Of a stretch of 64,000 nucleotides of DNA, positions 45,294-54,848 are shown piece by piece. The stretch is from contig JAEUMT010000064.1 of assembly GCA_016791365.1 (NCBI GenBank), positions 1-64,000 of the forward strand. Direction: 5' to 3'. Every line of letters starts with the position of its first letter. Position 1 is the first letter of the stretch. The notes beneath the pieces are model-generated. The model made no database searches and was not told where the DNA came from. It saw only the letters and a list, made by a program, of their open reading frames with translations. Source of the stretch: Hyphomonadaceae bacterium. GTDB lineage: Bacteria > Pseudomonadota > Alphaproteobacteria > Caulobacterales > Aquidulcibacteraceae. A program made the translations under genes and the position numbers.

Positions 45294-47789
45294 ATGCTTG
45301 ACCTGCGCCCCTATCAAAACCGTCCCGCGAAGCTGAGCGATTATTTGCCGTGGGCGGCGCTCATTGCGCCCGGCGTGGTGCTCAACAAGGACGGTGCGTT
45401 CCAGCGCACGCTGGCGTTTCGCGGTGTCGATCTCGATTCATCGACACCATCAGAATTGATGGGCGCAAGCGCGCGATTGAACAATGCGCTACGCCGGTTC
45501 GGCTCGGGCTGGTGCCTGCATGTAGAGGCGCGGCGTTCGCCGGCGCCTGGCTATCCCGATAGCCTCTGGCCCAATGCGCTCGCTTGGCTGATCGATGAGG
45601 AGCGCCGGGCGGTTTTCGAGCACGCTGGCGCGCGTTTCGAGAGCCAATATTTTCTGACGTTGACCTGGCTCCCGCCGGCGGAGCGCCAAGGCAAGCTTGA
45701 GAGCATGTTGTTCGAGGGCGGCGGCCGGACTGGCAGCGCCAACGCAGACATCGCTGCGCCCGTAGATTATCGCGCCCATCTCGAACGCTTCGTTGCCGAG
45801 AGCGAACAGCTCCTCGCACTGCTGGAAACGATGGCGGCAGAGGCGCGCTGGCTCAATGACGAGCAGACGCTGACCTACCTCCATGATTGCGTTTCCGATC
45901 GGCCTCACCGGGTTGTGGCGCCAGAGACGCCGTTCCATCTGGATGCGCTCTTGTCTGATGCGCCGCTGGTCGGAGGCCTCGCGCCAAAGCTGGGCGCCAA
46001 TCATTTGAGAGTGATCTCGGTTCGCAGCTTCGTTACCGAAACCGAACCTGGCCTTCTCGACGCCCTCAATCGCTTGGCCGTCTCGTATCGCTGGGTGACG
46101 CGGTTCCTGCCGCTCGACCGTGAAGAAGCGCGGCGTGAACTGGAGAAGATTCGCAAACGCTGGTTCTCGAAGCGGAAGGGGTTGCTCACGCTGCTGCGCG
46201 AGGCGTTGTTCCGCGAAGAGGCCGCGCTCCTCGACAATGACGCTTCCAATCAGGCCGAGGACGCTGATTCCGCACTTCAGGAATTGGGCGCCGATGCGGT
46301 GTGCGCCGGCTTTGCGACGCTCACGATTGTCGTCGCTGAGCCGAGCGAAGAAGCGGCGAACGAAGCCGTCCGGCAAATCCAGCAGGTCACCGATGGCCTT
46401 GGGTTTGTGACCCAGGTGGAATCCATGAACGCCGTAGAGGCATGGCTCGGCGGCCTTCCTGGGTCGGCCTATGCCGACGCGCGCCGACCGGTGCTCTTGT
46501 CGCCCAGCCTCGCCCATCTGGTGCCGACGAGCGCGGTGTGGGCGGGCGCCGCGCGCAACGCGCATCTGGATGGCCCGCCCTTGATGCTGACCGCGACGGA
46601 TGGCGCAACGCCGTTTCGCTTGAACCTTCATGTCGGCGATGTCGGTCACACGCTGATTGTCGGTCCGACCGGCGCCGGCAAATCCGTCTTGCTCGCCACG
46701 CTCGCGGCTCAATGGCTGCGCTATCCCGACGCGCAACTCTACCTCTTTGACAAGGGGCGATCCGCGCGCGCGACGATTTTGGGATTGCAGGGCGACTTCT
46801 TCGATCTCGGCGAAGAGGGCGCGTTGGGCCTCCAGCCTTTGGTGCGGATCGACGACGAAGACGAACGCGCCTGGGCGCTCGAATGGATCGTTAGCCTGCT
46901 CGCCGGCGCCAAGGTCGCCGTATCGCCGGAGCGAAAAGCAGAACTCTGGCGCACGCTAGAGGTGCTCGCCGGCCGCGCCCGCGAGGATCGCACTCTGACC
47001 TTGTTCGCGGCGCTAGTGCAGGACCGCGACGTGCGGGCCGCACTTCAGCCTTTCACGCATGTCGGACCATACGGCCGGCTTCTCGACGTGGAGCAATCGT
47101 CGTTGGGCTACGGTTCAGTGCAGGCGTTCGAGATGGACGATTTGATGCGCCGGCCAGACGCCGCCGGCGCGGTCCTCGCCGCGCTCTTTCATGCTCTTGA
47201 GCAACGCTTCGATGGCCGGCCGACCATGCTAGTCCTCGACGAGGCCTGGCTCTTCCTGAAGGACGCGTTCTTCGCCGCACAAATCCAGGACTGGCTGAAG
47301 ACGCTGCGCAAACGCAATGTCGCGGTGGTGTTCGCCAGTCAGGAACTGGCGGACGTCGAGTCAAGCCCGATCGCCTCTACCATCATCGAAGCCTGCGCCA
47401 CGCGCATCTTCCTGCCAAACGATCGCGCCCGCGAACCGCGCTCGCGCGCCTTCTATGAGGCGCTCGGGCTCAACGCTCGCCAGATTGGTCTGATCGCCAG
47501 CGCGACGGCGAAGCGCGACTATTATTTCGTGTCACGCGAAGGCTGCCGTCTCTTCGAATTGGGCCTTGGTCCGGCAGCTCTCGCCTTCGTGGGCGCGTCG
47601 CGTCCCGAAGATCACACGATGATGGACCGCGTCGCGGCAGAGGCAGGGCCGGCTGGCTTCGCGGCGGCCTGGCTGGAGGCGCGAGGACTTCGCGATGCGG
47701 CGGACGCCGTTCGGCGGTTCGAGCGCGTCTCAGCGCCAGCGCAATCCGATCCGTCGCCGAAGACCCAACACCTCATTCCCGCAGAATAG
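45294..47789 (+). CDS. trbE: TrbE conjugal transfer ATPase (VirB4-like)
   Basis: This 831-aa protein has an N-terminal CagE/TrbE domain (LSDYLPWAALIAPGVVLNKDGAFQRTLAFRG) and a C-terminal AAA ATPase with Walker A IVGPTGAGKSVLLATLAAQW near residue 462 and Walker B TMLVLDEAWLFLKD near residue 645. It energises substrate transfer and pilus work. It starts 12 bases after trbD. Confidence 0.95.
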   Translation: MLDLRPYQNRPAKLSDYLPWAALIAPGVVLNKDGAFQRTLAFRGVDLDSSTPSELMGASARLNNALRRFGSGWCLHVEARRSPAPGYPDSLWPNALAWLIDEERRAVFEHAGARFESQYFLTLTWLPPAERQGKLESMLFEGGGRTGSANADIAAPVDYRAHLERFVAESEQLLALLETMAAEARWLNDEQTLTYLHDCVSDRPHRVVAPETPFHLDALLSDAPLVGGLAPKLGANHLRVISVRSFVTETEPGLLDALNRLAVSYRWVTRFLPLDREEARRELEKIRKRWFSKRKGLLTLLREALFREEAALLDNDASNQAEDADSALQELGADAVCAGFATLTIVVAEPSEEAANEAVRQIQQVTDGLGFVTQVESMNAVEAWLGGLPGSAYADARRPVLLSPSLAHLVPTSAVWAGAARNAHLDGPPLMLTATDGATPFRLNLHVGDVGHTLIVGPTGAGKSVLLATLAAQWLRYPDAQLYLFDKGRSARATILGLQGDFFDLGEEGALGLQPLVRIDDEDERAWALEWIVSLLAGAKVAVSPERKAELWRTLEVLAGRAREDRTLTLFAALVQDRDVRAALQPFTHVGPYGRLLDVEQSSLGYGSVQAFEMDDLMRRPDAAGAVLAALFHALEQRFDGRPTMLVLDEAWLFLKDAFFAAQIQDWLKTLRKRNVAVVFASQELADVESSPIASTIIEACATRIFLPNDRAREPRSRAFYEALGLNARQIGLIASATAKRDYYFVSREGCRLFELGLGPAALAFVGASRPEDHTMMDRVAAEAGPAGFAAAWLEARGLRDAADAVRRFERVSAPAQSDPSPKTQHLIPAE

Positions 47790-47798
47790 GAGCAGCCA

Positions 47799-48509
47799 AT
47801 GCGCGGATCTTTATCAAAACTCTTGGCGGGCGCGGCGCTTGCCGCATTGATAGCGGTCGGACCGGCACAGGCGCAATTGCCAGTGATCGATCCTGCAAAT
47901 CTGGCGCAAAGCGTCATTCAGGCGGCACACGCGCTCGAACAGATTCACAACCAGGTCCAGCAAATCGAACAGCAGGCCCGGATGCTGGCGCGCAACCCGC
48001 TTCAACTCTCACCGGAACTCACCGCCTCCATTCAACGGGCACGCTCTCTCTTCACTACCGCTCAGGGCATCGCGTTTGATGTGCAGAAGGTCGGGGAAGA
48101 TATTCGCACGCTCTATCCGGATACGTGGGAGAACTTCAATCTCCGCGATATCGTTTCGCGCTCCGATCAATGGATCGCGGAAGATCGCCGCGCCCTTGAA
48201 CGCGCGATGCGCGCCGAAGCGAACGCCGCAGAGGCTGTCGAGACATCCCGTGGTCGCATCGATAGTGCGCTCTCGGCCTCATCCGGCGCGGAAGGCCAAA
48301 CCGGCGCGGTGCAGGCGGGAAACCAGCTCCTCGGTATTCAAGCCACGCAACTCGCCGAAATCCAGGCGTTGCTCGCCGCCCAAAGCCGCGCGCTCACGAC
48401 GGAGAGATTGCAACGCGCTGCGCAAGAGGCGCGAGGCCGTGAAATTCAACGCCGCGCGTTTCCAACTGAATCCACGGGCGACCTGCCGCCCGCGCGCACT
48501 GCATTCTGA
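47799..48509 (+). CDS. trbJ: TrbJ (VirB5-like) minor pilus protein
   Basis: This 236-aa protein has a signal peptide (LLAGAALAALIAVGPAQAQ) and a helical body (AAHALEQIHNQVQQIEQQARMLARN, LLGIQATQLAEIQALLAAQSRALTTERLQRAAQEARGRE), typical of TrbJ. It acts in the periplasm at the pilus tip. No trbK entry-exclusion gene lies between trbJ and trbL. Confidence 0.9.
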   Translation: MRGSLSKLLAGAALAALIAVGPAQAQLPVIDPANLAQSVIQAAHALEQIHNQVQQIEQQARMLARNPLQLSPELTASIQRARSLFTTAQGIAFDVQKVGEDIRTLYPDTWENFNLRDIVSRSDQWIAEDRRALERAMRAEANAAEAVETSRGRIDSALSASSGAEGQTGAVQAGNQLLGIQATQLAEIQALLAAQSRALTTERLQRAAQEARGREIQRRAFPTESTGDLPPARTAF

Positions 48510-48521
48510 GGATAGCGCGCC

Positions 48522-49556
48522 ATGGACCCGTCGACAGTCAATTCCTTCCTCGACCAGTTTCTGGCGGTGGCGGATTCCGGCTTCGGTCTGATCCGCGGCG
48601 ACGTCAACTTCGTGCTCAATGCGCTGATCGTGATCTCGATCGTGCTGGCCGGCGCCCAATGGGCGCTGGCGGGAGAAGCGCCGATGGCGCCGTTCTTCCG
48701 CAAGGTGTTGTTCATCGGGCTGTTCGCGTTCCTCATCAACAATTGGGACGCGCTTGCAACCGCGATCAATCAATCGGGCGCGATGCTCGGCCTGCGCGCC
48801 GGCGGCGGATCGATGACAATGGCGGACCTGCACAATCCCGGCCGCGTTGCGCGCATTGGCATGGATCTATTCGGCCGGACGGTCGCGCTGTCGGAAGGCA
48901 TGAACATCCTCACCGATTTTATTCCCATGGTGACCATCCTGCTGGCGGCGGTCCTGGCGATGATCGGGTTCTTCGTTCTGGCGCTGCAAATCTTCGTCGC
49001 GCTGATAGCATTCAAGCTCGGCAGCCTTGCGGCGTTTGTCGCGCTGCCTTGGGGCGTATTCAGTGGCACGTCCTGGGTGGCCGAACGCCCGCTTGGTTGG
49101 GTGGCGGGCAGCGCGATCCGGCTCTTCGTTCTGGCGCTGATCGCCTCCGTGTCGCTGACCTTTGTGAATACCTTGCCCGCGACGCTGACGCTCGACGCGG
49201 GCGGCGCGCTCAACGTGTTGCTGTTCGGTTTGACGGTGCTCGCGCTCGCGTGGTTTGGACCGATGCTGGCGAGCGAAGTGATGCAGGGCCAGCCGCATCT
49301 GTCGGGCGCCGACGCTGTGCGAACCACGGTCGGCGCCGCCGCGACCGGGATCGGCGCGGCCATGACCGCCCGCTACGTCGCGGTGAGTACGTTCAATGCG
49401 GTCAAGAGCATCGGGCAGCTCGGGCGATCGGGAAAGAGTGGCGGAGGCGGCGGCGGAGGGGGCCGCGGCCGTGCATCGCCGCCGGTCAATTATGCGGCGA
49501 TGCAGCCCAAGCCCGCACCACCCGCCAATCCTAACGCCTCTGGGGGACGTCCATGA
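48522..49556 (+). CDS. trbL: TrbL (VirB6-like) polytopic channel protein
   Basis: This 344-aa protein has about six membrane segments (VNFVLNALIVISIVLAGAQWAL, MVTILLAAVLAMIGFFVLALQIF, IRLFVLALIASVSLTFVNTL and others) and a Gly/Pro-rich cytosolic tail after residue about 305. It forms part of the inner-membrane pore. It overlaps trbF by 4 bases. Confidence 0.9.
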   Translation: MDPSTVNSFLDQFLAVADSGFGLIRGDVNFVLNALIVISIVLAGAQWALAGEAPMAPFFRKVLFIGLFAFLINNWDALATAINQSGAMLGLRAGGGSMTMADLHNPGRVARIGMDLFGRTVALSEGMNILTDFIPMVTILLAAVLAMIGFFVLALQIFVALIAFKLGSLAAFVALPWGVFSGTSWVAERPLGWVAGSAIRLFVLALIASVSLTFVNTLPATLTLDAGGALNVLLFGLTVLALAWFGPMLASEVMQGQPHLSGADAVRTTVGAAATGIGAAMTARYVAVSTFNAVKSIGQLGRSGKSGGGGGGGGRGRASPPVNYAAMQPKPAPPANPNASGGRP

Positions 49557-50236
49557 ACATGCCATTTCGCTCGCCGGCGAAGAGCTTCGCCGCTGATCCG
49601 CCCGACACGCCTTATCGCCGCGCGGCGCAGGAATGGGACGCGCGCATGGGTTCGGCTGTGCTCTCCGCACGGACCTGGCGCATGATGGCGTTCGTCAGCC
49701 TCGCGCTCGCGGGATTGCTCGGCGCTGGCTTGACGGCTGTCGCTATGCAGCGGCGTACCTTCGTCCACGTCGTCGAGGTGAGCCCCGAAGGGCAGGTGCT
49801 TTCGGTGCGCAGCGCCGATGGCCGATGGTCGCCGACGCAAACGCAGATGGCATATCACCTTGGCCGGTTCGTGCGGCTTGTGCGGTCGTTGCCGACCGAT
49901 GGCGTCGTGCTGCGCGAGAATTGGCTCGACGCGTATAAGTATCTGACGCCGGCGGCCGCGACGCAGCTCACCGAGATGGCCCGCTCTGACGATCCGTTTA
50001 TGAGCCTCGGCCGCGTCGGACGCACTGTGCATATTCGATCGATCATCGCGCGGTCCGATCATGCTTGGGAGGTCAGCTGGATCGAGCGTTCGACCAATGA
50101 GACCGGCACGCCGGAGCCTCAGCTCTATACCGGCGTGTTCACCGTTACGACGCGCGCGCCGCGTAACGCCGACGAGATTGCATCAAACCCGCTTGGGCTC
50201 TTCATCACTGACTTTAGCTGGAGCCGTGAGCGATGA
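49553..50236 (+). CDS. trbF: TrbF (VirB8-like) assembly protein
   Basis: This 227-aa protein has one N-terminal membrane helix (MMAFVSLALAGLLGAGLTAVAM) and the VirB8 fold (VRLVRSLPTDGVVLRENWLDAYKYLTPAAATQLTEM, AWEVSWIERS, YTGVFTVTTR, NPLGLFITDFSWSRE). It nucleates the inner-membrane complex. Overlaps of 4 bases join it to trbL and trbG. Confidence 0.93.
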   Translation: MNMPFRSPAKSFAADPPDTPYRRAAQEWDARMGSAVLSARTWRMMAFVSLALAGLLGAGLTAVAMQRRTFVHVVEVSPEGQVLSVRSADGRWSPTQTQMAYHLGRFVRLVRSLPTDGVVLRENWLDAYKYLTPAAATQLTEMARSDDPFMSLGRVGRTVHIRSIIARSDHAWEVSWIERSTNETGTPEPQLYTGVFTVTTRAPRNADEIASNPLGLFITDFSWSRER

Positions 50237-51144
50237 TCTGTCGTCCTCTGTTGCTCGGCGCGACGCTTATGTTTTTGAGCGGATGCGCAACCAGCGGCGC
50301 CGCTCAACCGGCGCTGCCGCCGCCGCCTGTGTCCGTCGCAACGATCGCACCGCCGGCTCGCATCGCGCCACCTGTGCCTCGGCCGTGCGTGTCAACGCGG
50401 CGGGTTCGGTGTCCAACCCCCGTCGATGTGCTCGCAGCCGCTAACGGCGCAGCGCGCCAGCAGCCAATCGCCGGCGGCTTCACGGAGGCGCGGCACGTTT
50501 ACGCCTATGCGCCAGGCGCAATCTACGAACTCTATACAAATCCCAGCTTCATCTCGACGGTCCTGCTCGAACCGGGCGAGACGATCAACGCCATCGCCGC
50601 AGGCGACACGTCCCGCTGGATGGTGACGGAAACCAACGGCGAATCCGAAGGCGAGGGACGCACGATCGTTCTGGTGAAGCCGCAGACGATCGGATTGCGC
50701 ACGAACATTGTGCTCATCACCGATCGGCGGACTTACACGATCGAAGCCAGCTCTTCGGCTGGTGCAGTCTATTCCGCGCAGATCGCTTGGTCCTATCCTG
50801 CTATTCAAGGTGAAGCAGGCGCGGCGATAGCGCGTCCGATGAACGAGAACTATCGCGTTCGCACCGTACGCGGCCTGCGCCCCTCTTGGTTGCCAACGCG
50901 CGTCTATGATGACGGCCGGCGCACCTGGCTGGAGTTTCCCGAATCCGTCGGTTCCGCAGACATGCCTCCGCTCTTTGTAATTACGCCAGAGGGCGCCGAA
51001 CTCGTGAACTACAGAGTTCAGGGACGGCGTTACATGATCGACCGCATCTTCGATGTCGCCGAACTGCGGTTCGGTACGCGCGCGCCCATAGTGGTTCGCA
51101 TTGAGCGACGAGCAACCCGCGCCGTTCGGGGAGCGCGGTCATGA
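50233..51144 (+). CDS. trbG: TrbG (VirB9-like) outer-membrane complex protein
   Basis: This 303-aa protein has a lipoprotein-like signal (LLLGATLMFLSGC) and the VirB9/CagX fold (GFTEARHVYAYAPGAIYELYTNPSFISTVLLEPGE, LVKPQTIGLRTNIVLITDRRTYTIE, ARVYDDGRRTWLEF). It forms the outer-membrane core with TrbI and interacts with the pilus. The Pro-rich part near residues 25-50 may cross the wall. Confidence 0.93.
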   Translation: MICRPLLLGATLMFLSGCATSGAAQPALPPPPVSVATIAPPARIAPPVPRPCVSTRRVRCPTPVDVLAAANGAARQQPIAGGFTEARHVYAYAPGAIYELYTNPSFISTVLLEPGETINAIAAGDTSRWMVTETNGESEGEGRTIVLVKPQTIGLRTNIVLITDRRTYTIEASSSAGAVYSAQIAWSYPAIQGEAGAAIARPMNENYRVRTVRGLRPSWLPTRVYDDGRRTWLEFPESVGSADMPPLFVITPEGAELVNYRVQGRRYMIDRIFDVAELRFGTRAPIVVRIERRATRAVRGARS

Positions 51145-52313
51145 GACTGGTCGCTGCAAACGAGACTGGTACTGGTGACGCCGCGGGTGTCGCGATCCGA
51201 GCCAAGCCGCCGTCGCCGAAGCGCCTATCGCGCAAGGTCCTGCTGACGGGTTGCTTGGTCTTTGGCGGCGTCGTCGCCTTCGCGCTGGTGAACGGCCTCA
51301 GCGAACGGCCTGATCGCCGCGCCGCCGACCAAGCGCAGAACATCGGCGCTGCATCTGGTCCGCCGGATTCCATTCGGTCCGCAAGCTCGGATTACTCAGT
51401 TGGCGATCTGCCTCGCGCCGACGCGCTGGAAGCGCCGCGCGACATGCTGTGGGGCGATCATCCCCCGCCCGAGGGCGCGGCACGAGGCGCGGACCTTGGC
51501 CCGCCGGTGGATGCCGCATGGGCTGAGCGCGGCGCGTCAACCGCGCGCACTGCGGAAGGGCCAGTTGCTGACCCGCAAGCAATCGCGCGCACGTCGCCGA
51601 TCCTGTTCGGCGATGGCGGCGATCGAGCGGCGGGGTCACTCGCAAATGGCGATGGCGCTTACGGCGGTCCGCGAGGGGCGTTCCTCGCAAGTCAGCGCGG
51701 CGTATCTGCTGACCGATTGGATAGCGCGCTAACACCGCCAAGATCGGCAAATGAGATTCTCGCTGGTTCGGTTATTCCGGCGGCGTTGGTGACGGAACTC
51801 AATTCCGATCTGCCGGGGCGCGTGATCGCGCAAGTGACCGCGCCAGTTTACGACAGCGTGACGGGCGGTCGCCTGCTCATTCCACAGGGCGCACGCCTCA
51901 TGGGCACATACGACTCCGCCAACGCCTACGGTGATCAGCGGCTTCTGTTAGTGTGGAACCGTCTCATCATGCCTAATGGGTGGTCGATTGCTCTACAGGG
52001 CATGGAAGGCGCCGACCCATCGGGCGCCGCGGGTCTGCGCGACCGTACCGATTTCCACTTGGGCCGTCTTGCCGGCGCGGTGGGACTCTCCGCGATCATT
52101 AGCGTTGTCGCGAACAATTCGGAAAATGATCAACGTACCGGAAGCTTCGCGCAAACAGTCGGCGACGCCGCTGCACAAGAAGCAGCGCGCACCGGAGGAC
52201 GCATCGTCGATCGCGAATTGTCGGTGCGGCCAACTCTGCGCGTCCGCGCCGGCGCGTCGGTGCGGGTCCTCGTGACGCGTGACATTCGCCTCAGACCCTA
52301 CCCAACGCAGTAA
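51141..52313 (+). CDS. trbI: TrbI (VirB10-like) core complex protein
   Basis: This 390-aa protein has an N-terminal membrane helix (KVLLTGCLVFGGVVAFALVNGL), a long linker and the VirB10 domain (ILAGSVIPAALVTELNSDLPGRVIAQVTAPVYDSVTGGRLLIPQGARLMGTYDSANAYGDQRLLLVWNRLIMPNG). It spans both membranes. It is the last core gene and overlaps trbG by 4 bases. Confidence 0.94.
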   Translation: MRLVAANETGTGDAAGVAIRAKPPSPKRLSRKVLLTGCLVFGGVVAFALVNGLSERPDRRAADQAQNIGAASGPPDSIRSASSDYSVGDLPRADALEAPRDMLWGDHPPPEGAARGADLGPPVDAAWAERGASTARTAEGPVADPQAIARTSPILFGDGGDRAAGSLANGDGAYGGPRGAFLASQRGVSADRLDSALTPPRSANEILAGSVIPAALVTELNSDLPGRVIAQVTAPVYDSVTGGRLLIPQGARLMGTYDSANAYGDQRLLLVWNRLIMPNGWSIALQGMEGADPSGAAGLRDRTDFHLGRLAGAVGLSAIISVVANNSENDQRTGSFAQTVGDAAAQEAARTGGRIVDRELSVRPTLRVRAGASVRVLVTRDIRLRPYPTQ

Positions 52314-52325
52314 GGAGCGAGACCC

Positions 52326-52541
52326 ATGTTGCGGGAGAGACAAGCGGCCAGTTTCCTCGGCGTTGCGCCCAAGACCCTCGCCAATTGGCGATCACAAGGG
52401 AAGGGGCCGAAGTTCTGCAGGCTCGGCCGCGCGATCGGCTATCGACAAGAGGACCTCGATGCCTTCGTCGAACAGAGTTTGTCGGACCCGAGCGACGCGC
52501 TCGATCGGCGCACACCGCACCCGATAGTGTCAGCGACGTAG
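52326..52541 (+). CDS. AlpA/excisionase-like helix-turn-helix protein
   Basis: This 71-aa protein reads RQAASFLGVAPKTLANWRSQGKGPKFCRLGRAIGYRQEDLDAFVEQ, the MerR-like fold of excisionase family proteins. It lies 12 bases after trbI, so it is probably made with the transfer genes. Such proteins bend DNA to bias integrase toward excision. This one could link conjugation and excision; a transcriptional role is the other option. Confidence 0.8.
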   Translation: MLRERQAASFLGVAPKTLANWRSQGKGPKFCRLGRAIGYRQEDLDAFVEQSLSDPSDALDRRTPHPIVSAT

Positions 52542-52613
52542 TCATGTCGCGGCAAAAAAGCCACTGCTGAGCGCGGAATTTTACCTGCGTCGCAGACGTG
52601 ATACTCTCCGGCC

Positions 52614-53300
52614 ATGTTTGTCCCACGTTTTGAAGAGCGCTGTATATCGTGTTTGAAAACTCCGCCGTTTGATGACGGCACGGGGCTCACCAAGGAGCAC
52701 GTCATTCCACGTGCGTTGGGCGGCATCCTCCAATGCGAATTTCTCTGTCACGCATGTAACAAAGAGTTCGGCCACACCTTCGAGCGGAAGACCCGTCGCG
52801 ATCCGGCCATTCGTCGCGCCATCTATGCGCTGAGGAACGAGCTTCCTCAGCTCTATCGAAGAATCGAAAAGGATCAGCCGAAAATACAGTCCGCAAATGG
52901 CGAGATACTTCCCGATCTCAGCAAAGGGGAAACCCTGACCCCGCTGATTTCGCTAAAGATCGCGTATGAGTTCGCGGTGTTGAGCTTCGGCTCCCCGATG
53001 CTTGCCAACGACAATCCCGCCCTACGCGAAATCCGCCGCGCGCTCATTCAGGGCGACGAACGGGCGCCGGTGTTTAACGTACAAGAGATGATCGCAAAGG
53101 ATCGGACGCCGCGCCCCTTCCATGGGATCGCCTTCGAAGGCAATGACCCTCACGCTGTGATCCAAGTTCGACTCTTCGGCTACCTCGCCTATCGGGTTCA
53201 CTTTCCGAACCTTGCAATTGACAAAGAGCCATTCGGTTACACACACACGCTTGACCATGGGCAAGAGTGGTTGAACCCACGAGATCAAGAAGCGGCGTAG
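52614..53300 (+). CDS. HNH-type endonuclease domain protein
   Basis: This 228-aa protein has an HNH core with two CxxC pairs (ERCISCLKTPPFDDGTGLTKEHVIPRALGGILQCEFLCHACNKEFGHTFE): the zinc Cys residues, the His of EHVIP and the LGG and NK elements match. The C-terminal half is unlike anything I recognise. It is isolated between the excisionase and integrase and may be a defence or cargo gene. Confidence 0.82.
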   Translation: MFVPRFEERCISCLKTPPFDDGTGLTKEHVIPRALGGILQCEFLCHACNKEFGHTFERKTRRDPAIRRAIYALRNELPQLYRRIEKDQPKIQSANGEILPDLSKGETLTPLISLKIAYEFAVLSFGSPMLANDNPALREIRRALIQGDERAPVFNVQEMIAKDRTPRPFHGIAFEGNDPHAVIQVRLFGYLAYRVHFPNLAIDKEPFGYTHTLDHGQEWLNPRDQEAA

Positions 53301-53369
53301 CGTTTCACCGAATGCCCAGGCACAGGATTCGCGGTTGCGTTGCGCACGGCCCCAGCCAAATACTCGCGG

Positions 53370-54665
53370 TTAATCGCCCTCGCGCGGCACCCGCCGGGGC
53401 AATGCGTCGAGTTTCTTGTCATAGGCGGCTTTTCCGGTCGTGGTCTGCTTCTTGTTCCGCTCGCGACGGACGCGCTCTTTGCGGCTCATACGCGCTGAGT
53501 CCAGATCGTCGTCACCCTCAAGTTCGACAACGAAGGCGTTCTGCACGCGCTGAGGGCGGAGCGAAGATTTCGCGCGGGGCGCAGTGGCGCGGCCCGCCTT
53601 CAATTCCTTGGCAGTCGCATGCAAACCCTCCGGTCGCAGATTGGTGTAGCGCTTCAACATCTTCCAATCCTTGTGCCCGGTTACCAGCGCGACTTGCTCG
53701 ATCGCGAAGCCAGCCTCGAAGAGGCGACTCGCTGCTTCATGGCGCAGGTCGTGGAAGCGGAGATCTTCGATCTCGAGTTCGCGGCATCCGCGTCGGAACG
53801 CGGCTGAGACGGATCGGGAATCATAGGGAAAGATGCGCTCGCGGTGACCAGTGATTTTTCCTTGCTCCTGCAAGAGCGCCCAAGCGTCGTACCCCGTCGC
53901 ATCGAGCAATGGCACGCGTTGGTGGTTGCCTTCCTTGTGACGCGGGTCCTTCCGGTCGCGGACAGTGACAGTGCGCTTGCGCTCATCAACGTCCGCCCAG
54001 CGGATGCGGCAGATTTCTTCGATCCGCATCGCGGTCGCCACCGCGAAGCGGGCCATGCGTCCGGCGGGAATGCCCTGGCGAGGATTGCCATCGAGAAAGG
54101 CGGTGAGGTGATCCAACTCGTCCTGGGTTGGGCGGCGATCCCGCTCGGTCGATTTGCCGACAAGCCCAAGGCGGGAAAGGGCGGCGCGCGCCAGTTTCAC
54201 CTGCTCGGTAGAGGTTGGAACTCCATGCACGGCGGCGGCGTGGGTCAGAACCGTATTGAGGAAGGCGAAGTCGATCGCGAGCGTTGCGGGACCGGCGCCG
54301 CCCCGTGCACGCTTGCGCCCGTACTCGACGAGCCGCTCGCGGGTGAGCGCGTCGTGTGCGGTGTTGCCGAATTCATCCTTGAGCAGTTCAAGGGTGAAGC
54401 GCTTGGAGCGCTGGACCACCCGTTTGACGTCGGCCATGTCCTGGAGGTGCTGATCAACGAGGTCGCCGAACGACACCACGCCCTTGCGCTTGGCGGTCGG
54501 CTGTCCACGCCGGGGCGGTTTGATCCCGCCATCGATCGCGAGTTCGGCCTCGCGCGCCCACGCCAGCGCTTCGGTTTTCCGAAGGAAGGACTCTGCGACA
54601 TAGGCGCCTTTTCGACGAACCTGGGCGCGCCAAGCGCCCGATTTGAGTAGCGTGAAAGTCGCCAT
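53370..54665 (-). CDS. int: tyrosine recombinase (dusA-type integrase)
   Basis: This 431-aa protein has an N-terminal arm-binding part (LLKSGAWRAQVRRKGAYVAESFLRKTEALAWARE), a core-binding domain (GDLVDQHLQDMADVKRVVQRSKRF) and the catalytic domain with Arg in AMRIEEICRIRWADVD, HDLRHEAASRLF, TGHKDWKMLKRYTNL (His and nucleophile Tyr). It faces away from the attR site, 214 bases off, and is likely the enzyme that put the element in dusA. Catalytic residues are all present. Confidence 0.95.
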   Translation of the reverse strand: MATFTLLKSGAWRAQVRRKGAYVAESFLRKTEALAWAREAELAIDGGIKPPRRGQPTAKRKGVVSFGDLVDQHLQDMADVKRVVQRSKRFTLELLKDEFGNTAHDALTRERLVEYGRKRARGGAGPATLAIDFAFLNTVLTHAAAVHGVPTSTEQVKLARAALSRLGLVGKSTERDRRPTQDELDHLTAFLDGNPRQGIPAGRMARFAVATAMRIEEICRIRWADVDERKRTVTVRDRKDPRHKEGNHQRVPLLDATGYDAWALLQEQGKITGHRERIFPYDSRSVSAAFRRGCRELEIEDLRFHDLRHEAASRLFEAGFAIEQVALVTGHKDWKMLKRYTNLRPEGLHATAKELKAGRATAPRAKSSLRPQRVQNAFVVELEGDDDLDSARMSRKERVRRERNKKQTTTGKAAYDKKLDALPRRVPREGD

Positions 54666-54738
54666 GTTCCTTGTGTCCCCACTACCCGAGCCAACATTAC
54701 GAGGGTCGCGCCTATGCCGGTCGCTCCCAATGAATTTC

Positions 54739-54815
54739 CGTGTGCACTATGTGTGCACTCAGCCCGGGATGTGCCGGGACGTTCCGGGAACGCTAGTGCA
54801 CACAGAGTGCACACG
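54739..54815. repeat. inverted pair of arm-type integrase repeats at right end
   Basis: CGTGTGCACTATGTGTGCA (54739-54757) and, in reverse, AGTGCACACAGAGTGCACAC (54795-54814) share the left-end motif at 7346-7366. They lie between the integrase start and the new dusA start, so integrase bound here could also shade the dusA promoter. The gap 54666-54848 holds nothing else. Confidence 0.6.
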
Positions 54816-54848
54816 TTCGCGGTTTGAGCCTTGGAATCTATCGAAAAT

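Noticed and set aside
45489-46736. Long minus-strand open frame inside trbE
   Set aside because: Antisense shadow; TrbE motifs are continuous on the plus strand.
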